Assembly (NCBI GenBank): GCA_964035545.1
Contig: OZ037766.1
Location: 29,226,173-29,290,172, forward strand
DNA length: 64,000 nt
DNA from: Bugula neritina
Lineage: Eukaryota; Bryozoa; Gymnolaemata; Cheilostomatida; Bugulidae
Direction: 5' to 3'
The notes under the pieces are model-generated. The model saw only the letters and a list, made by a program, of their open reading frames with translations, did no database searches and had not been told where the DNA came from. This document shows, piece after piece, positions 12,205 to 23,500 of the stretch. Made by a program: the position numbers and the translations under genes. Each line of letters opens with the position of its first letter. The stretch's first letter is position 1.

Positions 12205-14310
12205 TGCAAGCTGCTCTGTTGTGTTGTATAGATAAGTACTGCAATAAATTACTGTCAACTTTCTTACTGCCACTACACTTTATTCTCTCAAATCTCGAAG
12301 CTAAGTGACCCAATTGATAAACCAACAGTATGTCACAACAGTTACATAGCACTTTGAAAACCACAACATAATTACTTTGACAGCATAATTGTATCGCTAT
12401 AACCAGGGATGTAGTGGTACCCATACGGTCCCATACGCCGTATGGCCAAGAAGAAAATAGGCTGTTCTTGGCCATATGCCCGTATGGGCATATATTTTTT
12501 GAAAGTGTTACTGATTAGTGCACAGGATAGTTAGGGCATCCTCACTGAGAACATCATAAATTTCGCTCACAATCTAGTTTAAGTTCTTGTTATGTTAATG
12601 CTATGTGGGTGGCATGCGTGTTGCCTACTTGTGATTGTTTAGCCTGAGATTACACTATGAATAATAAACAGCTATCAACAGTCCATCTTCCCATCTCTAC
12701 GTATTCACTGAAGCGCGAAGTGCTGCGCATTAGTGATTACTAAGGAAAAAATATTTCATTTTCAGTGTATAAATCACTAATTTGTAGAAAATCTATGAAG
12801 GCTATTGAAAAGATAAAAAAGTTTGCTATGCATAAATTTCTCAGGTTTTCGACAGTGTTTATTTTATTTGAATACTATGCTTTCCTGCTGAGATATTTGG
12901 CAGGGATTGAAAAATAAACTTTTCAGGTAAAATTGGCCAAAATAGTAGATTTTTGTCTATAACCTTGCAAAAAAAATATTGAAAATTCGAAAAATCAGGT
13001 GCTCTGAGGAACAGGAAGATCTAAAACATAGTTTTTAAATTTTAATTCTAGCACAATTAAGTATGGTTTTATTTGGCGGGACTGAATTCTTATAATATAC
13101 CAATAATGTGGCCTCAGCAAGGCAGTGTCAGCTAGAAAGCTGCCATTATTTATCTTGTGTGGACTTGCATTTTGTCAATAAGCAATCCAGAAATAAAATC
13201 AAAATGTCTTCAGGAAACAGTACCAGGTGTGTAGGAGAGGTTAATGAAAATTTATCACTGAGGTCTACAGGTACTATATTCACATTTTGGTTGCGTTATT
13301 CCATGTTAATTATCAATGCAATGAGGTTTTGCAAACTATACACCACCATAAGTAACCTTTTATGTTTGATTGTACTAACGTCTGGCTTTACATTTAATCA
13401 TCTTCTAGGTTAACACATATTGAACCTGTCAAATTTGTTCTTTTGGGTATATTTCCTTGATGTGTCTAGTGGAAGCTCAGGGGTTTTACTTTAAAACCAA
13501 GTTAACATACTCTTCTTTGGTGTGCTTTATTGTGTGCAAGGAGGTGCGGTGGTATCTCCTTATGGATTAGACTAGTAGGCTATACTCTAATAAACTCCAA
13601 CTAGGTTTTCAACCAATTTCTGCTTGCCAATGAGTTATCAATTCAAATTGCTCTTTATAAATAACCAACACACATTTTCTGATTTGCAATCTTCCTCTGT
13701 TCTGTTCTATTATTCTTTTTCTGTGCACGGCAGTGTATTGGTTATTTAAAGTAATCAGGTTACATTTGGAGAGCACTTGTTACCTGTCTCTATCCTTCCA
13801 TCTTTTTGAGATCTTCAGCAATTTTTCTGTACAGGTTGGACTTAGTGTCAGTTGAGTAAGACTACATTTAAAATTACAGTCAACAGGTATGGGACAAGAC
13901 TGAATATTTATATAGTTTGCAGCAATGCCCAGTCGTCATGTAGCTGGTATGGTATGAAAATAATAGTGAGGTGCACATTTCAACACAGATTTTTTTCAGA
14001 AGAATTAGAATTCACAATAGCTTTAAATTGCATAAATTTGCATCAGAAGCGCTCTGAGGGCTTCGGCGGCCGGGGCGCTGCCCCGGACCCCGCCGGGGGC
14101 CTGGGCGGCCCCCTGAACCCCCGGCCTGAGAGTATGGCCTAGAACATTTTTGCCACTACATCCCTGGCTATAACATTACACAATATAAGGCTACTAGCAG
14201 GTATAAGTCATGGGATAATATAAACATAGCTAATTAGTAAACAGAAACAAACATTACATGTTCTGATGTCAGATTATAATAAGGTAGTTGTTAATTTCGT
14301 CACAGTCATT
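12205..14310 (-). repeat. Dispersed repeat, copy B (inverted), split by a hAT element
   Basis: Outer parts 12205-12403 and 14167-14260 (weakly to ~14310) match copy A at 6660-7434 in inverse orientation. Removing 12404-14166 plus one target-site copy rejoins the repeat, with GTATAAGT and TATAGCGATAC-type landmarks in the same order as in copy A. Confidence 0.7.
12404..14166. mobile_element. Non-autonomous hAT-type DNA transposon, 1763 bp
   Basis: Perfect 14-bp terminal inverted repeats CAGGGATGTAGTGG are flanked by the 8-bp target duplication GCTATAAC (12396-12403 and 14167-14174), both hallmarks of hAT elements. Subterminal CATACGG/GTATGGCC motifs occur near both ends. There is no transposase. 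A short spliceable-looking ORF starts at ATG 13204 (MSSGNSTRC...). A very GC-rich, palindrome-dense patch (14050-14135) contrasts sharply with the AT-rich remainder. Confidence 0.9.
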
Positions 14311-14613
14311 CATTGGTCACATTAATATGTATATAAGAAGCAAACAAGTTTGGTTGAGGGTTTGTCCATTGACATGTAATATTTTTATTTGATATTTAGT
14401 TTCGCTTTTTATAATAAATATATATTTAGACATGCATCAATAGTATAATCTAATACAAACAAAATAAATATTTTGGTTTATAATTCTAGTATAGCACAAA
14501 ACAATGCAATATAAGTAGAGTTATACACTTAGTTATATAGTAGCAGCAAAAAATTAACTCATATATTAGACTTGACTATAAAAGAAAAAAATTTGAAAGC
14601 AGAATTTGCTAGA

Positions 14614-15456
14614 TTAATCTGAACGCTTAAATAACTTTGCCAACAGGTAACCAAACAGGTTCCCCGCCAGATGGTTTAAATGGTCAACGGGAGAACTCAC
14701 CTGCCACTCTCTGATAACAGCCTTGAGATCGGAATACATACCAAAAAAGAGAATCGGTAGCGTTATTCTTATTTCCGGATCTACTGTGACAGAGTAGGCC
14801 AGCAGGGCACTGATAGCCCCAGATGCTCCCAGCCCGAGAGAAATTTTAGGGACCATAAAGACGATGTTCAAACTGGATACATAGCTAGCTAAGATCCCGC
14901 CAGTCAAGTAAACAACAAAGATGTTAGACGGATGGTCATTACAGCAATACAATATTGGAGCCAGAGCTGCTGTGTTTCCTATCAAATGCTTCAAGCTGCT
15001 ATGATTGAAAATACTGAATATTGCTCCTAAAATTGGAGCTCGCCCAAATACATCATCAGTTGCGTAATTAAAGTCAAAAGAAGTTATTCTTTTCCAATTT
15101 TTAATTCTTGCCAAGCTAAAGATTGTAAATACACCGAAGTTGATGGCAATAAGTTGGAAAGCAAACTTTCTTTTTTGATTCGATTTCTCTTCATCGCTTC
15201 TATCATCCTTTTTATCACTTTTCAAAACTGTTGAAGCACCAGTCACAGCCACTACCGAAAGTATTGTCGGTTTTATCAGAAAGAAAACTCTGTTTTTTAA
15301 TGGTAGATCCTTCGGTGAAATGAAACTTTTGATGGTACCTAAGCTTCGCCTAATTATTCCAAGTTGAAAGTTTCCAACATTCTTAGCAAGCTTATTTCTG
15401 ACTCCAGGCTTCAAGACAATACTTTTACATAAATTTGCTGTTGTAGAAAAAATCAT
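14614..15456 (-). CDS. Mitochondrial rhomboid-type intramembrane serine protease (PARL-like), intronless, 280 aa
   Basis: Predicted to cut transmembrane segments of substrates in the inner mitochondrial membrane (PARL substrates in other animals include PINK1 and PGAM5). Catalytic landmarks in order: HxxxN (SLKHLIGN), the serine motif GLGASGA, and the histidine of DHLNHLAGN, giving a Ser-His dyad. The N-terminal ~65 residues are rich in Arg, Lys and Ser and poor in acidic residues, like a presequence. A hydrophobic segment near residues 60-75 precedes a charged matrix-type loop (KSDKKDDRSDEEK), matching the extra N-terminal helix of PARL. I chose ATG 15456; GTG at 15462 is not a likely start. 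The whole ORF is one exon, unlike every other gene here, and shorter than vertebrate PARL (about 380 aa), so it could be a functional retrocopy. An acceptor-like CAACAG just upstream allows a 5' UTR intron. Confidence 0.82.
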   Translation of the reverse strand: MIFSTTANLCKSIVLKPGVRNKLAKNVGNFQLGIIRRSLGTIKSFISPKDLPLKNRVFFLIKPTILSVVAVTGASTVLKSDKKDDRSDEEKSNQKRKFAFQLIAINFGVFTIFSLARIKNWKRITSFDFNYATDDVFGRAPILGAIFSIFNHSSLKHLIGNTAALAPILYCCNDHPSNIFVVYLTGGILASYVSSLNIVFMVPKISLGLGASGAISALLAYSVTVDPEIRITLPILFFGMYSDLKAVIREWQVSSPVDHLNHLAGNLFGYLLAKLFKRSD

Positions 15457-16836
15457 ATTCACTGTTGAAAATGCTATTTGTTGAAACTTCTTTTCAATGA
15501 GTCATCATTTTGCACTTCAGCGCTGCTGATAATTTTCTATCTGTAAAAAACATTCATGTTATCAGATTTATTCTTAATGAAAGTGTTTTAATTTTAGCTC
15601 TAAAATTCCAATGAAAAAAGCAGAATTACTTAAAAAAATTTGCACCAAACAAAACTAGGTTCAGTGTAGTGTAACATTACATAGTATTTCTACTGTATAT
15701 GAGAGATGAGACAACTCAGATGTTTATACTAACTTAGCACTTTTGTTATATTATATATTATAGTTTAATAAACTTTTACAGTTACAAACCTTATAATCCC
15801 ATGATATATCTTAGAGTTGTAAAACTGATAACCTAGCTGCTCACCTTCCATAACTGCACTTCAAAGAATAAATATTTTAAATTAAACAATTTTTTAAGAT
15901 TGTAATATTAATGACATAAAATATATAAAAAAATAAAGTTACTTATTTAATTAGTGCATTTTTTTCAAAAATTACAAGTATGCAAATTATTAAAATTATT
16001 ATCCTCCTGCAGTTGTAAATTCAAAAAATATTATTATATTTTGTGAACCATTACAAGAAAACATTATATGCAGATAAAATACTTTGTTTAAAAGAATTTT
16101 GTTTATTTTGTTTACAAAACTGAAAAAAAATGTCTTAGAAAAACAAGCAGGTGGTTTTATATATCAAAAAAAACTTTTTGAAATAATTCATTTAATATGT
16201 TATAAATAAAAGTAGTTATGACAAATGGCTCTTGCTATTAGATTTTCCTTAATTAATTTATTTAAAAACAAACTAAATTTGCTAATGCTATAATAAAAGA
16301 TATGCTTCTTAGAATTAAACTAAAAAAATTCTTATTATTAATATTAAAATAAAGCAAAGTAATAGTTGAACTATCACTGTATCTTCAGGGTTTGCAAAAG
16401 AATGTTGCTTCCTGTTTAATTAATGTTAAGTTTCTAGATCAATATTTGCTCTCTAATATTGCAGTGATGTGACTTGGTCAGAAATTATATACTATATAAA
16501 TTATTTATATAGTATATAATTATATAAATAAAAAGGTTTGGTGAGCATCATGCAGTTGCATGGTGTTTGTTTTAACTTTACAATGATCTCAACTAGAACT
16601 CTGTGTGTTGTAATCGGTAGTGCATGATGTTCAATATAGAAAAGGCACTTAAAACATAATATTATAGCAAGTTTTACATTCAGTGATATAAATTTAATTA
16701 AATTACAAACAGAAAAATTAATGAAAAGCAATCATTTTTATAAATATATTACATGTATAAATATTTTTATATGTTCTTATGATTATAGCTGCTTATAAAC
16801 GACTTATCATTACAGTACAGCCAAGTTGACTCATTC
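15457..16836. other. AT-rich intergenic stretch
   Basis: No coding signal is visible. It holds the 5' flank of the rhomboid gene and an AT palindrome around 16485-16530 (ATATACTATATAAAT and its complement). Confidence 0.5.
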
Positions 16837-16840
16837 TTAA

Positions 16841-17608
16841 AGGATTGCTCTATCTTGTCTAATAAATGGCCATTTAGGTCAAACACACATAATATTGTGT
16901 TTTTCTAAGCATGCATTGACAAAAAGCATTTGACCAAAGGTAGAAAAAGTTAGTTGAAGTTGAGGGTGTAAATTGGTAACAGCCAAAACGCCGATTTTGA
17001 AATGAGCTGGGAAATGTGACGTAACAGCGCCAGCATTCCTGCTGGTCACGTGACTATACAAAGGAATAACTATAGAAATATGACTGTGAGATGTGATCTT
17101 TCAGCTCGTAATTTGTATATTTATAGAAGTGCAAATGTGAATTATCTCAATCTATAGTTTTTTGACATGTTAAATAACATGTATGTGATAACATTAGGCC
17201 ATATTTTGCTTGTAAGCATAGAAAAAAGCATTGCAAAAACATGCATTCTTTAGGATGAATGCCTGCGATCGATCTAAACTAGGTCAGATTGTGCAATATT
17301 ACGGGCGCACCAAAGCTGACCTATATAGCGCACTGTAACTGCTTGAGCGTTATTGGTTGATGTTGCGCTCAGCAACCTTGAATACTAGCGTTATAGTTAG
17401 CACGTGCAGCATAGTTACTGGCGTTCACACGTCACGTATTAGGCTATTCTTTTTCATGGCTGAAAATTTTACCTCCCTCAAAATTGGAATTTTGAAAAGC
17501 TGTTTTCTAGGCATATATCCTTTTGCAAAGTCACAATTGTTTGCATACACATTAGATTATAGTTCATAATTATAATGTGATTGTAATAAACTAAGATAGA
17601 GCAATCCT
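16841..17608. mobile_element. TTAA-flanked miniature DNA transposon (piggyBac-type MITE candidate), 768 bp
   Basis: Terminal inverted repeats AGGATTGCTCTATCTT are perfect over 16 bp. TTAA lies immediately outside both ends (16837-16840 and 17609-17612), as expected for piggyBac-like target duplication. There is no transposase. Interior GC content is higher than the surroundings. Confidence 0.75.
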
Positions 17609-17673
17609 TTAAGGAATAATATAAACAATAGATTTGACTGCATTTGTTTGGTTTGATTCAAGAAATATCAGCA

Positions 17674-17742
17674 TTTGTGTCTGTGTATGTGTGTGTGCAC
17701 GCGTGTATGTGTATGTGTGTATGTGTGTGTGTGCGTGTGCGC

Positions 17743-17773
<31 letters not shown>

Positions 17774-17826
17774 TGTGTGTGTGCACGTGTGAGTGTGTGT
17801 GTATGTGTGTGTGCGTGTGTGTGTCA
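17674..17826. repeat. (TG)n microsatellite
   Basis: About 150 bp of alternating TG with CG and TA interruptions. The long ORFs on both strands here are artefacts of the repeat. Confidence 0.95.
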
Positions 17827-18558
17827 TTGACGGCAGAGGAGTTTAAATGAAAGTGCACGAGCTTATCTTTTCCTAATGCTGTGTCATTTTATTTTTGACT
17901 AATAAAACTTTGTGTATACACTACTTTACGCTCACAGAAACGCTTGTAGAAGAAAAGTTCAGTGTATAATTGTTGGGGTGAATAAGACGCCAAAGCGATA
18001 AGTAATCACAAAAGTTTTAAATAAAGTTCAATAATTTCAAATTATCTAGAAAATACTTTCCTTATTTACATTAAATTCTCATATTACTTGATGCAGTGTC
18101 AAACATTTTAAATGATTGCAAAAGCAAATGTTAATTTATATATAATATTTTGATGAATTTTATTATAATCTAGATAATTAATTTTATAAATAATATACTT
18201 TTCATAGCTAAAAAGTATAAAAACACATTTAAAAAGTATAAAAACCAAAGTGTTGTATACAGCAAATCTAACTCATGCAGTTATTCAAACAATGGATGAA
18301 TATAAAATTGACAGCACTGTAACAAAGCCGAAGCACAAAACTAAATCACTCATTCCATTCTTAGGTTTGTGCAACATTTAAAATCATAATTTTTAAATTT
18401 ATTATTAAACAGAAAATATCTATATAATATCTTAAACATATTTACTAAAATTATACAAAAGTATTTTACTTATATGAAGCAAACAAATACAATTTTAGCT
18501 ACAACAGGCATAACAGAAACATGTATATATACATGGTGTAAACTGCTTAAATTATATA

Positions 18559-20499
18559 CTAATTTTTTGAGCCGCCAGCGCATAAGGCGCAGGGAGTAAG
18601 TTGGCCATCAGTGGTTGCTGACACCAAAACAGGTGCTCCGATAACCGCATTTGTATCTGATTTGGAAAGTGAGTCAAGCACCATGCATATAGGAGCAGAT
18701 AGCTGAGTTTCATTTGCTATGGCAGACATGAGATAACCGGAGTATACTACCTCCCACCCGGACTGACTAACAGTACAGTCAGGGCGTCCAATTTGCATGT
18801 ACTACAAATAACAAGCATGTAAAACTATTATTTTAGAGCGTATTTGAAAATGATTTGGGAGCAGCTGTGGCTTAGAGGTTAGAGCGATGACTTAGTAAAA
18901 TGAGGTCAGTGGTTTGAGATGTTAGGAAGAGCTATAATAACGAAAACACGTCTTGAGTTTGCTTAAAGAACCTTGTCCATCAGGGGTTTTCATAGGGACA
19001 GAGACTATAGGCCTAAGCTTATGTGAGTCTTTTGTAAATGATATGCTGTGGATGTATTTTTTAAATATAAAAGCAGTTAAAAAGCTGTTAATAATTAATA
19101 ATAATATGACTTACTATATAAGATTTAGTTTATGCTTTTAAAAACGGCATTCAATTGCTTCCTATTTTAGTGCAACATATGTGTATAAATTTTCACAGTA
19201 CCCTTAGAGCTGAGACTACATATATATTATGTTACTAGTAAAACAGTATTTTTAGTCGCAAAGTTTTAAACTTTCAAACCAAAAAATATTTTCAGAAATT
19301 AGCTACAGTTTTGATAAAACAAAAGAATATTTGCTATATGCATTTATAGTACAGTATAGGTTTGGTGACAAATCACTTCACATAATAAAATTTAATACGT
19401 GTACAATCATGTGGCCCTTTGTTTTGGCTAGCTTCTGGGCTTGGCTCTCATACAAAAGAAATTGTCCACTCTTGATGAAGATAGTAATGTTGAACTCATA
19501 GTTTTCATTAACAAAGCCGAAGGAAAAAAAATTCTTAGCATCTTTTTTGTAAACTAAATTGAGATTAAAATTTTTTTCTTTTAAATTATAGTGACATTGT
19601 AGAAATTAGATATTTCGTTGCAAATAAATAAAATTTATTCAATTTCTATGACCATAATATTTTGAATTCTGCTTAATTTTTAGGCAAAAAGTTACAACCT
19701 TAAAACGATGAGTACCCACTCACCGTAATTAAAGATACTCTATTGTACTTACAGTAGTTATATAGTCGTACTCTATCGTACTTACAGTAGTTTGATGCAC
19801 TCTATTGTACTTACAGTAGTTTGACGTACTCTATTATACTTACAGTAGTTTTTTGTTGCAGAAGACAAACCACACACGGCACTGCACCCCCGACATTAAA
19901 CTCTGAAGCTATTAGTTGTGGGTCTGAGTCGGAGCTGTCTGTCGAAGAAACTGTTTTGATGTTTTCCCTACATACAAGTGATGCAGTATTTCTTTGGAAA
20001 AAACCAACGGCTGTTCCTGAAAAAGTATTTCTGAATTCCGATATTTTCTAACTGAGAAATAAATCAAAGCTTTCTAGATTTGCATTCAGTTTTTTTGAAA
20101 ATATCAAAACTCAAATGGTTTTAATAATTTGTTAATAATAACCTATAGGTCTTTTTTCAGAATATTGTTTCATTTTCATATAATATACTTATGGTATAGA
20201 CTTTTATGACAATTCAAAAATTATAATACACAGACAATCAAAAGAAAAATGCTAATTTATGCAGTTCAAAGATCATTTCATTAGTAATTCCTAATTTAAT
20301 ATATCAGTAAACAATTGGAAAAAGGCTTTAACAGCTTTTTAATATTATAAATACAAGTATTAAAATACAACAGGGCTTTTATTTAAAATACAAAAATTTT
20401 TTGCTAAACACTATGTATAAATAATTCCTTATACCTCTTTATAAAGTATTACTATATAATGCACTATTATATATATATTATAAATACAAGATATATGTA

Positions 20500-20583
<84 letters not shown>

Positions 20584-23500
20584 TTTATATACACTATACA
20601 TTAAACATAAAAAATGGATATTATTTACCATTGAATATGTAATACAATTATAACATAAATATAAAAAAGTTATATTTTTACCAACGATTATTCAATATAA
20701 TATATAAATATAAATATGAATATTATTTACCATAAAAAACAGGTGATGTAGATAATGGACAATAGCCTGCTCCCCAATGAGTAAAAGTTTTGTCTGAATC
20801 TAAAATGCAAGACAATATATTATTAATACAACCATGCATCGTGTTATTAGTGATCTTAGTTTATATAAGTTGGTTGTTCTCAATAATCTCAAGTACAACT
20901 ACATCTTACCTAATAAGCTGTTTGACCAGCTAGTTATAGTAACTGAACCACTTGCAAAGTTGCAAATAACCCCAAATTTAATGTTTCTAGTGGACGAATG
21001 CAATACGCAGGATGAACTTTATGAAATATTATCCAGTAATTGATAGCTAATTAAAGTTTTTGGCTACTCAATTAACTACACTAATTCAAATTACTTCTCC
21101 TCCTATTTTGATTCAAAAGTTGTTGTCAAATCTTTGATTTTAAGATGGGATCGGTAATTAAGTTTTTAACTTATGTGATCCCTGGCTAGGATTTTAAAAA
21201 TTTGATTGGTTTGAGTTGTAGCAGGAGATTATTTTGCTCAAAGCAATTTTCAAACCATTTTTCTAATGCCTGATTTTACTCAACACTGGCTCATTTTCAC
21301 TTTTTTTTAGTAAATTTGTATTTTCAAAGTTGTGAATATATTTTTTACATCTATAAACAACTATTTTAGTGAGAATTTGTCTGCATGAAGTAAATTAAGA
21401 GTACTTTTGGCCGAGAAAGTATCTGTTTAATAATCTTACTAAATAACTAAAAATATATTATATAATAAAACCTGACGTACCAGACAATTGATAAGTGTTA
21501 GGTCCATCGTTTCCTATCAAACCTGGAAAAGCACAACTTTCATATGCAAGAAATCCTCAGTGTTTAAAAATTTTTCAATCCAAATGAATCACAAGTAATT
21601 AGTCAAAAAAACATTAATATCTATCCTCTATATGTAGCTTTGATTTCAAAAATAGCAATAAAATTAGTATAACTCTATATAATTTAGGCTTCGTTTATGT
21701 GTAAATTATTACTTATTAAATAAAAATTAATTTATTATACTCCAGTTAGTAATACTAGCTTCCAATTAACTTACAACGAACATTTGCTTGAACTCCCCTG
21801 TCAGAGTTTGCGCCATCAGATTTGAATAGTATGGAAATATCATCATTTATTTCAAAGTCTTTCAAACTAACACTTCCACAAGATGAAGCCAATACTGGGC
21901 CTTGCTCATTTCTTAGACGGATCTATTCCGCAAACAGAAAAGTATTTTAGATGCTATAGTAGCAAGACATGAAAAGTTTACTCTACATATTATATTGCTA
22001 CGCATTCATTTAGTAAAAACTCTTGCATACACCAGCAAGATGGGACAACTACCACATGTACCTGCAAGATGAAACAACTAATACATGTACCTGCAAGATG
22101 GGACAACTACCACATGTACCTGCAAGATGAGACAACTACCACATGTACCTGCAAGATGAGACAACTACCACATGTACCTGCAAGATGAGACAACTACCAC
22201 ATGTACCTGCAAGATGAGACAACTACCACATGTACCTGCAAGATGAGACAACTACCACATGTACCTGCAAGATGAGACAACTACTACATGTACCTGCAAG
22301 ATGGGACAATTACCACATGTACCTGAAAGATGGGACAACTACCACATGTACCTGCAAGATGAGACAACTACCACATGTACCTGCAAGATGAGACAACTAC
22401 TACATGTACCTGCAAGATGGGACAACTATCACATGTACCTGCAAGATGGGACAACTACCACATGTACCTGCAAGATGAGACAACTACCACATGTACCTGC
22501 AAGATGAGGCAACTACCACATGTACCTGCAAGATGGGACAATTACCACATGTACCTGCAAGATGGGACAACTACCACATGTACCTGCAAGATGGGACAAC
22601 TACCACATGTACCTGCAAGATGAGACAATTACTACATGTGCCAGCAAGATGAGACAACTACCACATGTACCTGCCAGATGTCTGCCCCACAGTGTGTCGA
22701 ATTCTCGATGTCTACAGTAGCGTTGAGTCGAATAAAATAGTTTGGCTTGATGACGCTGTTCATCTCCGATGCAATCATCTGTATATTCCACACACACTGG
22801 AGGTTGTTTGGGTAGGCATAACGATAGTTTGGTGTCTGTATGGTATACAGCTGCCCTGTGCTACAGTCTACATAGACAGTGCCGCCACATTTCCCTGCAG
22901 TACATGTAGACACAACTCAAGTTGCTCCCCAAAAGAGCAAATCAAGTAAAACTTAATTCCCAATCTGAGATTTATGTACAACTTAAAAATTTGTCTCTTG
23001 AAGCAGTACCTATTTGGTAATTGATAGTAGCTGAATGCATTTAGAGTTTAGAGAATGATATTTTAAACTTGAAGCTCTATGAAAACTTTGAAATAAAGTT
23101 GCATGAAATGCTAAAAGCAGCACTGAGTACGGTATTTGTGCACACATCGTTTTCCAAACCCCCACCCCCCCCCCCCCGATTTCAAACTAGACACCCCCCA
23201 ACCAATGCACTCAGTTAATAAAAACTCAGTACTGCTCCAAGCCATTTTTAAGTTGTACATAAATTTCAGACTGAAAACTAAGTTTTACTTGATTTGCAAA
23301 TTGAGTATTTTCAAAGTCAACTTGAATTGCCTAGCAACAAATTTTTATTTTTTCTCTATGAAATAATGCTTTTTATTTTTCTATTTAGCTTTGCTGTTCA
23401 CTTTATCATTAAACAAATGAATTTGGTATTACTTTAAATTGGGTGATTCTATTTATACCATTGCATTATTGTATAAGCACTAACTGCCCGATTTAATAAT

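Noticed and set aside
17609-17858. Thr/His- and Cys/Val-rich ORFs
   Set aside because: (TG)n microsatellite.
22025-22675. Regular ~29-bp direct repeats resembling a CRISPR array
   Set aside because: Repeats are directly contiguous without unique spacers, in an intron of a eukaryotic gene.
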